64,000 nt of DNA from Schwartzia succinivorans DSM 10502 (GCF_900129225.1 NZ_FQUG01000002.1:310001-374000); one strand, 5' to 3'; counted from the first letter of the stretch, positions 18,262 through 27,169 are shown. The notes: a model not told the origin generated them from the sequence alone. Translations and numbers: made by a program.

Positions 18262-19155
18262 ATTAAGCTGGTATATATTAACGGCGGTCTTGGCAATCAG
18301 ATGTTTCAGTATATGTTTTTTTACTGGTTGCAGCATCAGGTGAAGGATGAATGTGTGCTGGATGATCTGGCTTTTTTCGGTAGTAAGGTTCCGCATAACG
18401 GATACGAGCTGGAGCGTATATTCGGCATTCATGCACCCCGCATGAGTGAGCGTTTCGACAGGGAAACCTGGGATATGATGGTAAGGGCAAGAGATGAGGA
18501 AGGAAAAAGTCTGCCACAGATGATGAAGGATGTAGGGCTCTCTCTTACTGTTGTCCGCGAGCGCATGGTAAAAAATCTTAATTATGACGGGGAAGTGTTG
18601 GAGACAAAGTCAGAAAGCGAAATCCCTATTCCATCACGTGATGCTTACTTTCATGGCTACTGGCTCAGTGACGGCTTCTTCAGATTCTACGAAAGAGAGC
18701 TTCGTGAGGTTTTTGAGTTTCCACCCCTGGAATCGGAGGACAGGGAGCTTGCTGAAATAATAAAGCTCAGCAGGCAGTCTACTGCTATCCACGTCCGCCG
18801 TGGAGATATGGCGCAGTTCGGCTGGTCAGCTCCTGCGGAGAAATTCGCGGAGCGTATAAAATGGATGGAGGAGCACAGAGCGCCACAGCGGTATTTTCTT
18901 TTTTCCGATGATATACCGTGGTGCAGGGAAAATGCAGATGCGCTTGGATTAAGCGGATTGAAGGACAGACTGGTTATCGTCGAGGGGCACAAAAAGGAAA
19001 AAGCATATATAGATATGCAGCTGATGTCTATGTGCGTGAACCGTGTTTCAGACCGCAGCTCCTTCAGCCTTCTGGCAGGTTTTTTGTGCCGTGCTCCAAA
19101 CGCCTGCAATATTTCAAGCTGGAAAATATCCAATGCGGAATTTGTTCCGCAATAA
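18262..19155 (+). CDS. GT11 family (alpha-1,2-fucosyltransferase-like) glycosyltransferase with non-standard start
   Basis: The first ATG in this frame is at 18301. The frame runs back to the kinase stop, and the residues before 18301 (KLVYINGGLGNQ) are the conserved N-terminal GDP-sugar motif of GT11 enzymes, so translation must begin earlier. The only upstream candidates are ATT 18262 (AAAGGA at 18246-18251) and CTG 18268. The alternative is a one-base frameshift joining ATG ATG CCC at 18252 to this frame. From 18262 the protein has about 297 residues, normal for GT11. The motif AIHVRRGDM is the GDP-fucose site. It probably decorates a surface glycan and sits directly behind a two-component system. 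Confidence 0.75.
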   Translation: MKLVYINGGLGNQMFQYMFFYWLQHQVKDECVLDDLAFFGSKVPHNGYELERIFGIHAPRMSERFDRETWDMMVRARDEEGKSLPQMMKDVGLSLTVVRERMVKNLNYDGEVLETKSESEIPIPSRDAYFHGYWLSDGFFRFYERELREVFEFPPLESEDRELAEIIKLSRQSTAIHVRRGDMAQFGWSAPAEKFAERIKWMEEHRAPQRYFLFSDDIPWCRENADALGLSGLKDRLVIVEGHKKEKAYIDMQLMSMCVNRVSDRSSFSLLAGFLCRAPNACNISSWKISNAEFVPQ

Positions 19156-19167
19156 CTCGGAAAAAAT

Positions 19168-19209
19168 AAAAGACAAAAAGTCAAAAATATATTTGACTTT
19201 TTGTCTTTT
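19168..19209. promoter_or_regulatory. 18-bp perfect palindrome overlapping the clpB promoter
   Basis: Arms at 19168-19185 and 19192-19209 are perfectly complementary around a 6-base loop, and both are AT-rich (each carries GTCAAA or its complement). The right arm contains the clpB -35 box. It may terminate the glycosyltransferase transcript, act as an operator for a heat-shock repressor, or both. It is not the direct-repeat CtsR heptad arrangement and not CIRCE. Confidence 0.7.
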
Positions 19210-19220
19210 TGCTTTATAAT
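19193..19220 (+). promoter_or_regulatory. clpB promoter
   Basis: TTGACT at 19193-19198 and a perfect TATAAT at 19215-19220 have a 16-base spacer. The transcript would start near 19227, about 68 bases before the clpB ATG. Confidence 0.75.
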
Positions 19221-19294
19221 AAAATCAGAAACCGGGATGACGTCGCCCGGTTTGATTAGAATATTTGCGTTCTTGCATTTGGGAGGGAACGATT

Positions 19295-21868
19295 ATGGGA
19301 GAAGAAAAATACACACAGAAAACATTGACGGCACTCCAGTCTGCCCAGCAGACTGCTGCGCTTCATTATCATCAGGAAATAACGAGCGCACATCTTTTGC
19401 TGGCATTGGCAAAGGAGCCTGAGGGGCTTTTGCAGACAATTTTTGATGAAGCCAATACGGACCTTCCGATGCTTAAGGCACGTCTTGAGCAGGAGCTGTC
19501 AAAAATTCCAAGCGTAAAGGGTCAGGACAGGCTCACAATGGGAATTGACCTTTCCCGGGTGCTTGCAAAGGCGGAGGCAACAGCTTCCAATATGAAGGAT
19601 GAGTTCATAAGCACGGAGCATCTGCTTCTTGCGATTGTGACAGACGGAAGCGAGGATATACAGAGAATCTGTAAGGATTTTGGACTGACAAAATCAAAGA
19701 TTGAGGCATCAATCAAGAAAAACCGCAAGCAGAATGTCACCAGCGACCATCCTGAGGATGGCTACAAGTCTCTTGAGAAGTACGGCCGTGACCTTACCGC
19801 GGCGGCACGTGCAGGAAAGCTTGATCCTGTAATAGGCCGGGACGAAGAAATCCGACGCACGATTGAAATACTTTCACGCCGCACGAAGAACAATCCTGTA
19901 CTCATAGGTGAGCCTGGTGTAGGCAAGACCGCGATTGTCGAGGGACTTGCACGCCGTATAATCGCCGGAGATGTGCCGGAATCGCTCAAGAACAAGACAC
20001 TTTATTCGCTGGATATGGGTTCTCTTGTTGCAGGAGCAAAATTCCGCGGTGAATTTGAGGAACGTCTGAAGGCGGTGCTCAATGAGATTGTGAAATCTGA
20101 CGGGCAGATTCTTCTTTTCATCGATGAGGTACATACTGTCGTTGGCGCGGGAGCTGCCGAAGGCGCGATGGATGCAGGAAACCTTCTGAAACCGATGCTG
20201 GCACGCGGCGAGCTTCGCTGCATAGGCGCAACAACGCTCAATGAATATCGCAAATATATAGAAAAGGATACGGCGCTCGAGAGAAGATTCCAGCCTGTCA
20301 TGGTGGGACAGCCGACACTTGAGGATACAATATCAATTCTGCGCGGGCTGAAGGAACGCTACGAGGTACATCACGGTGTCCGCATACGCGACGCGGCACT
20401 TGTAGCGGCGGCGACTCTCTCTGACAGATATATTTCCGACCGATTCCTTCCGGATAAGGCAATTGACCTTGTGGATGAAGCTGCAGCAAAGCTGAGAACA
20501 GAAATTGAGTCTGTACCCGCGCCTATTGACGAGGTACAGCGTAAAATAATGCAGCTTGAGATAGAGGAACAGGCACTTAACAAGGAAACCGATGAAGGCT
20601 CAAAGGCACGCCTCAATTCCATTCAGAATGAAAAAGAGGAGCTTAAAAAGAAGGAAGCCGAGCTTCGTGCACGCTGGGAGGCTGAAAAACAAGGCATTCT
20701 GCGTGTCCGTGCTATCAAAAAGGAAATGGATGATGCCAGAAACAGCATGGAGCAGGCAGAGCGCAGCGGAGACCTTATGAAGGCCTCTGAGATTAAGTAC
20801 AGCAGACTGCCTGAGCTGGAGCGTCAGCTTAAAGAGGAAGAAAAGCGGGCAGGAGAAAAGACCGACAGCCGCCTTTTGAAGGAGGAGGTCAGTGAAGAGG
20901 ATATTGCTCAGGTCGTCAGCCGCTGGACAGGAATTCCTGTTACTAAGATGCTCACCGGAGAGCGTGAAAAGCTCATTCACCTTGAGGATGTTCTCCACGA
21001 GCGTGTTGTGGGACAGGATGAAGCTGTTAAGGTCGTAAGCCAGGCAATACTCAGAGCCCGTGCCGGTATCAAGGATCCAAACCGTCCTATCGGTTCGTTT
21101 ATATTCCTTGGACCCACAGGTGTAGGAAAGACCGAGCTTGGAAAAACTCTTGCGGAGGCATTGTTTGACGACGAACGCAGCATGATCCGCATTGATATGT
21201 CAGAGTACATGGAGAAGCATTCTGTTGCGCGTCTCATCGGGGCGCCTCCGGGATATGTTGGCTATGATGAAGGAGGTCAGCTTACGGAAGCGGTCCGCCG
21301 CCGTCCTTACAGTGTTATTCTGCTGGACGAAATTGAAAAGGCCCACCGTGATGTATTCAATGTCCTTTTGCAGATTCTTGACGACGGACGTCTTACGGAC
21401 GGAAAGGGACGTGTTGTGAATTTCAAAAACACTGTCATCATCATGACATCTAACCTCGGCTCACACGAAATCCTGAACAAGGATTTTGAAGAAGCAAAGA
21501 GTGCCGTAAAGGACCTTCTGAAGGAGTATTTCAGACCGGAGTTCCTGAACCGTGTGGACGATATCATCGTCTTTAAGGCACTTGAAAAGGCTCAGGTAAG
21601 AGAGATTGCCGCGCATCTTATGGCAAGCCTCGGAAAACGTCTTGAAAAGCAGGTCAAGCTGCATCTTGAATGGACGGATAAGGCCATAGATGAGCTTGCA
21701 AATCAGGGATTTGATCCGAACTTCGGCGCACGTCCTCTCCGCAGACTTTTGAGCCACGCAATTGAAACGCTTCTTTCGGAGAAGATAATAAGGGGCGATG
21801 TACAGGAAGGCGATACTGTTATTGTGGATGTCGAAGACGGCAGCTTCACGGCGAAAAAAGCGGAGTGA
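19295..21868 (+). CDS. clpB: ATP-dependent disaggregase ClpB
   Basis: An 857-residue AAA+ chaperone: N-terminal Clp domain (about 1-145), first ATPase module with [10 protein letters not shown] and [18 protein letters not shown], a coiled-coil middle domain (about 395-520, rich in E, K and R), and second module with [22 protein letters not shown] and Walker [12 protein letters not shown]. The middle domain marks ClpB rather than ClpA/ClpC. It threads aggregated proteins with DnaK and DnaJ after stress. ATG 19295 follows GGGAGG; an in-frame codon at 19265 has no ribosome site. It has its own promoter with an embedded palindrome. Confidence 0.96.
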   Translation: MGEEKYTQKTLTALQSAQQTAALHYHQEITSAHLLLALAKEPEGLLQTIFDEANTDLPMLKARLEQELSKIPSVKGQDRLTMGIDLSRVLAKAEATASNMKDEFISTEHLLLAIVTDGSEDIQRICKDFGLTKSKIEASIKKNRKQNVTSDHPEDGYKSLEKYGRDLTAAARAGKLDPVIGRDEEIRRTIEILSRRTKNNPVLIGEPGVGKTAIVEGLARRIIAGDVPESLKNKTLYSLDMGSLVAGAKFRGEFEERLKAVLNEIVKSDGQILLFIDEVHTVVGAGAAEGAMDAGNLLKPMLARGELRCIGATTLNEYRKYIEKDTALERRFQPVMVGQPTLEDTISILRGLKERYEVHHGVRIRDAALVAAATLSDRYISDRFLPDKAIDLVDEAAAKLRTEIESVPAPIDEVQRKIMQLEIEEQALNKETDEGSKARLNSIQNEKEELKKKEAELRARWEAEKQGILRVRAIKKEMDDARNSMEQAERSGDLMKASEIKYSRLPELERQLKEEEKRAGEKTDSRLLKEEVSEEDIAQVVSRWTGIPVTKMLTGEREKLIHLEDVLHERVVGQDEAVKVVSQAILRARAGIKDPNRPIGSFIFLGPTGVGKTELGKTLAEALFDDERSMIRIDMSEYMEKHSVARLIGAPPGYVGYDEGGQLTEAVRRRPYSVILLDEIEKAHRDVFNVLLQILDDGRLTDGKGRVVNFKNTVIIMTSNLGSHEILNKDFEEAKSAVKDLLKEYFRPEFLNRVDDIIVFKALEKAQVREIAAHLMASLGKRLEKQVKLHLEWTDKAIDELANQGFDPNFGARPLRRLLSHAIETLLSEKIIRGDVQEGDTVIVDVEDGSFTAKKAE

Positions 21869-21947
21869 TGTTCGGAGTTTTTACACTGCGACAGGTGATT
21901 AAGCAGATATCCGTCAGACACTTCGAAAGGAATTTAACAATTAACGA

Positions 21948-21984
21948 AGCCCGGAATGATTTCATTGAGATTTCATTCTGGGCT
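21948..21984 (+). terminator. clpB terminator
   Basis: A 12-base-pair stem (AGCCCGGAATGA with TCATTCTGGGCT, one G-T pair) is followed by a T-rich run. It lies 80 bases past the clpB stop. Confidence 0.7.
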
Positions 21985-22027
21985 GTTATTTTGTTTACAG
22001 ATAGATGGCAGGACAGGTGGTTTAATT

Positions 22028-22972
22028 TTGAAAAAGATTATTCTGACAGCCTCTGTAACCTTTGTGCTTACGATGGCTTTTTTTATTACCGCAGCAGTTT
22101 ATATTGCGGGAAGCCTTTTTATAGATATGGCGCTGAAGAGAGGAACACTCGGAGACCCCAAGGCACCTCCGGCTGTTTTCAGAAGTGCTATTGAAGGCAA
22201 CGGAAAAGCAATAAAGAAAGCTGAACGGCCGGATTTTAAAGGGGCAAAATGGACAATGCAGTCCTTCGACGGACTGGCACTGAAGGCGACACATTTCAGC
22301 CCGGCAGCGGAATCCCACCGCTGGGTTATAATTGTTCACGGCTACGGTCTGGGACAGGAATATATATGGGACTACGCGGAAGAGTATCTGAAAGCGGGAT
22401 ATCACGCGGTAACGCCTGATATGCGTTCCTCCGGCAGCAGCGAGGGAATGTATCTTACAATGGGAGCTCTTGAGAGCCGTGATGTGAACGACTGGGCAAG
22501 GGAAATACGAAAACGTGATTCGAAGGCGGAAATTCTGCTGCATGGTGTTTCAATGGGTGCGGCAACGGTAATGCTTTCTGCCGCACAGCCCGCGCCAGGT
22601 GTTGATGCCGTTGTGGAGGACAGTGGTTATTCGGGATTAAAACAGCTTTTTGCTGAGGAAATTGATAAAATTCTGGGTATTCCTGCATTTCCGCTTTTGG
22701 ATATTGCGGATTTGTGCTGTGAGAACCGTGCCGGCTTCAGCTTTGCCGAGGCATCTCCCGAGCATGTCGTTGCCGATGTAAAGATTCCTGTGCTTTTTAT
22801 ACACGGTGATGAGGATAAGCTTGTGCCCTATAATATGATGCAGGAGCTTTATACGGCATGCAAGGCGCCGGGAAAGCAGCAGTACACCGCAAAGGGATAT
22901 CCTCATGCGGCCGCTTATCAGGATAAGGAATATTTTCCGACAGTTTTCCGTTTTGCTGACCGCAACATGTAA
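22028..22972 (+). CDS. Membrane-anchored alpha/beta hydrolase
   Basis: A 314-residue protein with an N-terminal hydrophobic anchor (about residues 5-30) followed by an alpha/beta-hydrolase domain. VIIVHGYGLGQEYIWDY is the oxyanion region, LLHGVSMGAATVML holds the nucleophilic Ser, VLFIHGDEDKLVPY carries the Asp, and YPHAAAY the His. It resembles the BAAT/YqkD-type extended hydrolases; substrate unknown. Start TTG 22028 is chosen because AGGTGG at 22015-22020 is 7 bases upstream; the frame opens earlier at 21956 but that region is the clpB terminator. An intergenic repeat follows the gene. Confidence 0.88.
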   Translation: MKKIILTASVTFVLTMAFFITAAVYIAGSLFIDMALKRGTLGDPKAPPAVFRSAIEGNGKAIKKAERPDFKGAKWTMQSFDGLALKATHFSPAAESHRWVIIVHGYGLGQEYIWDYAEEYLKAGYHAVTPDMRSSGSSEGMYLTMGALESRDVNDWAREIRKRDSKAEILLHGVSMGAATVMLSAAQPAPGVDAVVEDSGYSGLKQLFAEEIDKILGIPAFPLLDIADLCCENRAGFSFAEASPEHVVADVKIPVLFIHGDEDKLVPYNMMQELYTACKAPGKQQYTAKGYPHAAAYQDKEYFPTVFRFADRNM

Positions 22973-22985
22973 AAATAAACGCAAA

Positions 22986-23174
22986 GGGGCTGTGAAAAAG
23001 GCATTTCTTGCCTTCCCCATTGGGGAAGGGGGACCACGTAGTGGTGGATGAGGTACACCAAGGAGAGCCGCTATTTATGTACATAGTAGGCACTTTGGGG
23101 AGCACCTCATCCGAGCCCTGCGGGCCCACCTTCTCCTAAAGGAGAAGGCATTATTGTTGCTTTTTTCACAGCCC
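22986..23174. repeat. Palindromic MITE-like intergenic element
   Basis: A 189-base element has imperfect terminal inverted repeats (GGGCTGTGAAAAAGGC at 22987, GCTTTTTTCACAGCCC ending 23174). Inside are nested palindromes: CCTTCCCC-ATT-GGGGAAGG, CCTTCTCC-TAAA-GGAGAAGG, and inverted GGATGAGGT / ACCTCATCC. No coding potential is seen. The form resembles non-autonomous palindromic repeats common in anaerobic Firmicutes. Copy number cannot be judged here. Confidence 0.75.
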
Positions 23175-23325
23175 ATTTAAGTTAGAACTCGGTAAAAACC
23201 TCGTTGAAACGCTGACATAGGAAGTTTTGCTTTTGGCAAAACTTGAACTAATGCATTATGTCGAGGCAAGCTCGACGAAACTTAAAAGATAATTTTTTGG
23301 CAAACATTATCCTTTAAGTTATAAT
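23175..23325. repeat. Second hairpin-rich intergenic repeat abutting dnaX
   Basis: Three successive hairpins lie here: 23222-23244 (AAGTTTTGC / GCAAAACTT), 23260-23276 (GTCGAG / CTCGAC), and 23280-23319 (ACTTAAAAGATAAT / ATTATCCTTTAAGT, one mismatch). The last surrounds the dnaX -35 box. The block looks like a separate repeat unit rather than a terminator. No coding potential is seen. Confidence 0.6.
23297..23325 (+). promoter_or_regulatory. dnaX promoter embedded in a hairpin repeat
   Basis: TTGGCA at 23297-23302 and a perfect TATAAT at 23320-23325 are separated by 17 bases. The -35 box lies in the loop of the 23280-23319 hairpin. Transcription would begin close to 23332, giving a leader of about 25 bases. 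Confidence 0.7.
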
Positions 23326-23355
23326 ATCTTTATGATGCGGAAAGGAGCGGAGAAT

Positions 23356-25233
23356 ATGGCGTATGTTGCGCTGTACAGAAAATGGAGACCGAAAACTTTT
23401 CCTGACCTCGTGGGACAGGAGCATGTGAGCCGTACTCTTTCACAGGCAGTTGAGACAGGACGCGTAGGTCACGCATATCTCTTTTCCGGGCCGCGGGGCA
23501 CAGGTAAAACAAGTACCGCGAAGATTCTGGCGAAGGCACTTAACTGTGAAAAAGGTCCGTCTACTGAGCCGTGCAACGAATGTGAGAGCTGCCGCCGCGT
23601 AAATGACGGAACCTCAATGGACGTTTTTGAAATTGATGCCGCATCAAACCGCGGTATTGATGAAATTCGCGACCTTCGTGAGACGGTAAAGTTTGCTCCG
23701 GCGAACGGGAAATATAAGGTATATATAATTGACGAGGTGCATATGCTGACCTCGGAGGCTTTCAACGCGCTTTTGAAAACCCTTGAAGAACCGCCTGAAC
23801 GTGTCGTTTTCATTCTTGCCACGACAGAGGTGCATAAGGTACCTGCTACGATACAGTCGAGGTGTCAGCGGTATGATTTCAAGCGTATTTCAGTGAAGAA
23901 TATCGCTGAGCGCCTACGCTACGTTGCCGACCATTCTGAAATATCAGCGGATGATGAGGCACTTTCGCTTATCGCCCGTGAATCGGCTGGCGGTATGCGA
24001 GATGCTCTTTCTACGCTTGATCAGTGTGCTTCTCTTGCGGAGGAAAAGGTCAGCGTGAAGGTTGTTCAGGAGGTTCTGGGCCTTGTGGGACACGACTGGG
24101 TTGTGCGGATACTAAAGGCTGTTTCACGAAAGGATGCGGCAGAAGCTCTAAAGGCGCTGGGTGAGCTTATGCAGGAGGGAAAGGATCTCAGACAGCTGGT
24201 GGGTGAGATGATAGCGGAGCTTCGTTCCCTTATGGTGTTTCAGGCAGTCGGAAGTACGGAGGGAGTAGAGCTTTATGAGACCTCTGAAGAGACTTTGAAG
24301 GAGGGAGCGTCATTTTTCTCCCCCGATGACTTTGCGCCTATGCTGGACCGTTTGCATGAGGCCCTTACGGAGCTCAGGTGGACATCAGAGCCGCGTATTG
24401 CAGTGGAAACTGCACTGCTGGCACTTTGCAGACCACGGGCTGCCATGATGACTGCTTCTCCTGCGGGAACTGTACCTGTGCAGCAGGGGACGGATTCTGT
24501 AAGGATTGCGCAGCTTGAGGCAAAGCTGCAGGCACTTTCATCCGCTCTTGCCACACGTTCGCAGCAGGTGCCTGTCATTACTCCGGTCATTCCTGCAGGT
24601 AATATGCCTGCTGCCGGAACGGGGGCGGCTGCCGCTCAGCCGTCGGCCCCTGTCCCGGGTGGAGCCTTTAAGATGACGGATGACGGGAAAACCTTGTGGC
24701 AGGCATTGCTTGCTAATCTTATGGCAGAAGAAAAATACAAGCTTATAGGCGATTTCCTGGCACGTGGACAATTTGGGGGAATTACTCAGGGAGCGTTCAG
24801 GGTGTTTATGCGAAGTCCGTTTCTGGTCAGACGTCTTGAAAGTGATGACTATAAGCAGCTTGTGGAATCAAGACTCGCGCTTCTTGCAGGGCGGCCTATG
24901 CGCCTCGTATGTGAAACAGCGGCGGATCTGACACCGCAGGCACCGCGTCCTATGCCCAAAAAGAAGAAGGAAGAAAAATCTCCTATTCAGGTAAAGGTGC
25001 AGAAGGATATGGAGGCCATGACTCCTGACGAGCGAAAGCAGATGGATACTGCCATGGCTGTTTTCGGGAGTAATTTTGTGCCTCTGCCGGAGGGGGAAAA
25101 TGGAGGAACGGGGACGGTTGAACCTGAAAAAGAAGCTCCTTTGCCTCCTGATGACGATATTCCTCTTCCGACAGATGATGACGCGCCTCTTCCTAATGAG
25201 GACGAGCTTCCGCCGCTTCCTCCGGAGGAATGA
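23356..25233 (+). CDS. dnaX: DNA polymerase III subunits gamma/tau
   Basis: A 625-residue clamp-loader ATPase: MAYVALYRKWRPKTFPDLVGQEHV start, Walker A SGPRGTGKTSTAKILA, four-Cys zinc site in CEKGPSTEPCNECESC, Walker B IDEVHMLTSEAFNALLKTLEEPP, and sensor LATTEVHKVPATIQSRCQRYDF. A Pro/Ala linker, a tau-like C-terminal domain and an unusual acidic, proline-rich tail (last 35 residues) follow. ATG 23356 is favoured by AAAGGAG 8 bases upstream over ATG 23332. It is followed by ybaB, recR and bofA, a classic Firmicutes order. I see no convincing frameshift signal for a separate gamma form. Confidence 0.95.
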   Translation: MAYVALYRKWRPKTFPDLVGQEHVSRTLSQAVETGRVGHAYLFSGPRGTGKTSTAKILAKALNCEKGPSTEPCNECESCRRVNDGTSMDVFEIDAASNRGIDEIRDLRETVKFAPANGKYKVYIIDEVHMLTSEAFNALLKTLEEPPERVVFILATTEVHKVPATIQSRCQRYDFKRISVKNIAERLRYVADHSEISADDEALSLIARESAGGMRDALSTLDQCASLAEEKVSVKVVQEVLGLVGHDWVVRILKAVSRKDAAEALKALGELMQEGKDLRQLVGEMIAELRSLMVFQAVGSTEGVELYETSEETLKEGASFFSPDDFAPMLDRLHEALTELRWTSEPRIAVETALLALCRPRAAMMTASPAGTVPVQQGTDSVRIAQLEAKLQALSSALATRSQQVPVITPVIPAGNMPAAGTGAAAAQPSAPVPGGAFKMTDDGKTLWQALLANLMAEEKYKLIGDFLARGQFGGITQGAFRVFMRSPFLVRRLESDDYKQLVESRLALLAGRPMRLVCETAADLTPQAPRPMPKKKKEEKSPIQVKVQKDMEAMTPDERKQMDTAMAVFGSNFVPLPEGENGGTGTVEPEKEAPLPPDDDIPLPTDDDAPLPNEDELPPLPPEE

Positions 25234-25241
25234 GTGTGGGA

Positions 25242-25270
25242 TTGACTGAGAAAGCAGACTTTGATATTCT
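25242..25270 (+). promoter_or_regulatory. Promoter for ybaB-recR-bofA
   Basis: TTGACT at 25242-25247 and TATTCT at 25265-25270 have a 17-base spacer. They lie in the 91-base gap after dnaX. Confidence 0.6.
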
Positions 25271-25324
25271 AAGATATGTATGTTTACTATCCGAAAGGGT
25301 ATGCAGGAAGGGAGAATACGATAT

Positions 25325-25663
25325 ATGTACGGTGGAATGGGCGGCGGCATGGGCAACATGGGCGCCATGATGAAAAAAGTACAGAAGCTCCAGTCTCAGA
25401 TGAAACTGATGCAGGAGGAACTTAAAAAAAGGACGGTTGAGGTTTCCGCAGGCGGCGGAGTTGTAAAGGTTGTAATGAACGGTGACAAGGTCGTGCAGTC
25501 TCTTACAATCGCAAAGGAGGCAGTTGATCCGGAGGATGTAGAGATGCTTCAGGATCTTATTTCTGCGGCAGTTAACGAGTGCATGAAGAAGGTCGATGAA
25601 ATGATGACCTCTGAAATGAGCAAACTCACCAGCGGCCTTGGACTTCCGCCGGGAATAATCTGA
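25325..25663 (+). CDS. ybaB: YbaB/EbfC family nucleoid-associated protein
   Basis: A 112-residue protein with a Met/Gly-rich N-terminus ([18 protein letters not shown]), then the YbaB core: [36 protein letters not shown], ending with an amphipathic helix. YbaB dimers bind DNA and are conserved between dnaX and recR. ATG 25325 follows GGAAGGGAG; the frame opens at 25280 without a ribosome site. Its stop overlaps the recR start (TGATG). Confidence 0.93.
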   Translation: MYGGMGGGMGNMGAMMKKVQKLQSQMKLMQEELKKRTVEVSAGGGVVKVVMNGDKVVQSLTIAKEAVDPEDVEMLQDLISAAVNECMKKVDEMMTSEMSKLTSGLGLPPGII

Positions 25664-26259
25664 TGCAGTACATAGCGCCTCTGGCGAAGCTTATTGAGCA
25701 TTTTCGGGCGCTTCCGGGTATTGGTCCAAAGTCAGCAGTGCGGCTGGCGTATCATGTACTTGATATGGATGCCGAAAAGGCAAAGGCACTTGCCGGAGCC
25801 ATTATGGAGGCAAAGGAAAAGATAGGCTTTTGCACCACGTGCTTTAATTTAAGTGACCGAAACCCCTGCGAAATATGTGCAAGTGAAAAGAGAGACCACA
25901 CTACTATATGTGTGGTTGAGCAGCCCCAGGATGTGGCTGCTATGGAGCGCATGCATGACTATCACGGAGTGTATCATGTGCTGCACGGCGCTCTGTCGCC
26001 CCTTGAGGGAATAGGTCCTGAAAAGCTCAGAATCCGCGAGCTTTTAGTTCGCCTTCAGTCGAGTGACGTGAAGGAAATTATCATGGCTACGAATCCCAAT
26101 GTGGAGGGAGAGGCAACGGCAATGTATATTGCACGCCTCTTAAAGCCAATGGGGCTTCGGGTGACACGTATCGCGCACGGTCTGCCGGTCGGCGGGGACC
26201 TTGAGTACGCGGACGAGGTAACTCTCGCCAAAGCCATGGAAAACCGCGTGGAGCTCTGA
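25663..26259 (+). CDS. recR: Recombination mediator RecR
   Basis: A 198-residue protein: N-terminal helix-hairpin-helix ([20 protein letters not shown]), four-Cys zinc site ([16 protein letters not shown]), and Toprim domain ([15 protein letters not shown] to [18 protein letters not shown]), ending with [20 protein letters not shown]. RecR with RecO loads RecA at gaps. Length and order of domains are typical. It is translationally coupled to ybaB and followed by bofA. Confidence 0.96.
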   Translation: MQYIAPLAKLIEHFRALPGIGPKSAVRLAYHVLDMDAEKAKALAGAIMEAKEKIGFCTTCFNLSDRNPCEICASEKRDHTTICVVEQPQDVAAMERMHDYHGVYHVLHGALSPLEGIGPEKLRIRELLVRLQSSDVKEIIMATNPNVEGEATAMYIARLLKPMGLRVTRIAHGLPVGGDLEYADEVTLAKAMENRVEL

Positions 26260-26283
26260 CTCCGCGTTTAAGGAGGAATATTT

Positions 26284-26565
26284 ATGGATGCAGCTGCTGT
26301 TATGGGCGGGCCGGATTCATCACTTGTCGTCGCCTGTGCGGTCGGCATTCTGGCCATTTGCGTCATAACGAAGCTGATTAAGCTTCCTATCGAGCTGATG
26401 ATGAAGCTTGTTTCGAACAGTGTTGTGGGTGCGTTTATGCTGTTCGTTGCTGACTTCTTCGGTCTTGGTATTGAGATAACGATTTTAAAGGCTCTCTTTG
26501 CCGGTATATGCGGTATACCGGGAGTCCTTATTATCATTATCTGGGAAAAATTTTTGGCTGGCTGA
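26284..26565 (+). CDS. bofA: BofA family (pro-sigma-K processing inhibitor-like) membrane protein
   Basis: A 93-residue protein of three hydrophobic segments with ITKLIKLPIELMMKLVSNSVVGAFML and the conserved C-terminal GICGIPGVLIIII. This is the BofA signature. In Bacillus, BofA restrains the sigma-K-processing protease in the outer forespore membrane. No other sporulation gene is in the window, and most Selenomonadaceae do not sporulate, so it may be a relic or have another role. AAGGAGGAAT precedes the ATG. It closes the ybaB-recR-bofA unit before a strong terminator. Confidence 0.88.
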   Translation: MDAAAVMGGPDSSLVVACAVGILAICVITKLIKLPIELMMKLVSNSVVGAFMLFVADFFGLGIEITILKALFAGICGIPGVLIIIIWEKFLAG

Positions 26566-26569
26566 TGAA

Positions 26570-26608
26570 AAAAACGCTGGCGAAGGCGGATGCCTTGCCA
26601 GCGTTTTT
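26570..26608. terminator. Terminator after bofA (bidirectional)
   Basis: The stem AAAAACGCTGGC / GCCAGCGTTTTT has an inner AAGGC / GCCTT hairpin. A-run and T-run flanks suit both bofA and the converging minus-strand gene. Confidence 0.85.
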
Positions 26609-26628
26609 GTTTTGCCGAAGATGCTCTG

Positions 26629-26985
26629 TTATGCGGAAAAGTGCTGTAGATAGATAACAATGCCAAAAAGACAGAGCGACAGGGATATGAAAAGGAAAAT
26701 ACCGCGGTTGATCCAGGGGGCGACAGAAGCGGAAATTTTTGCCGCATGCTTGCGCTGCACATACATTAAAATGAGTGCTGCAGCGAGGGAGGCGTACATT
26801 CCGCGGTTCCAGGCGTCCATCAAATCCCATCCTGATGCAAGAAGAAACAGCGTGAGACAGATGACGACAACGAGTATGATGTTCTCCCAAGGACGCGGCT
26901 TCGGCGCCTCTGGGAGCTTTTCTTCTTCTGCGAGCTCCTGTGCCGCATGAATATTTTTGAGGATACGTTTTGATTGTTTTGCCAT
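26629..26985 (-). CDS. Hypothetical three-TM membrane protein
   Basis: A 118-residue protein I do not recognise. A charged N-terminus of about 32 residues (KRILKNIHAAQELAEEEKLPE) precedes three hydrophobic segments at about 34-52, 62-78 and 92-114. The ATG is preceded by GGTGAT on the minus strand. It converges on bofA and is divergent from the large AAA+ regulator, with which it shares a 305-base upstream region. Confidence 0.7.
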   Translation of the reverse strand: MAKQSKRILKNIHAAQELAEEEKLPEAPKPRPWENIILVVVICLTLFLLASGWDLMDAWNRGMYASLAAALILMYVQRKHAAKISASVAPWINRGIFLFISLSLCLFGIVIYLQHFSA

Positions 26986-27169
26986 GAATTAGATCACCAA
27001 TCTTTCGTTTGTTATCAACTAGTGTAACATTATATCATACTTTCGATTTTCATGGGAGTGGGAACCTGTGATAGGTGAGCAGTAATTGCATGTCAAAGGA
27101 AATTTTACAATATCAGCTGAAAAAACAGAAAAAATTCCCATTTTTGTAAATCTTTTTACTTTTACAGAA

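Noticed and set aside
18301-19155. GT11 gene starting at ATG 18301
   Set aside because: This would remove the conserved GGLGNQ nucleotide-sugar motif that is clearly encoded just upstream in the same frame.
19168-19209. Classical CtsR or CIRCE operator
   Set aside because: CtsR uses direct heptad repeats with a 3-base gap; here the GTCAAA cores are inverted. The CIRCE sequence is absent.
22973-23355. CRISPR array
   Set aside because: The repeats are inverted palindromes, not regularly spaced direct repeats with unique spacers, and no cas gene is near.
24940-25010. Programmed frameshift for DnaX gamma
   Set aside because: The A-rich stretch in this part of dnaX does not form a good in-frame X-XXY-YYZ slippery heptamer, and no clear downstream pseudoknot was seen.
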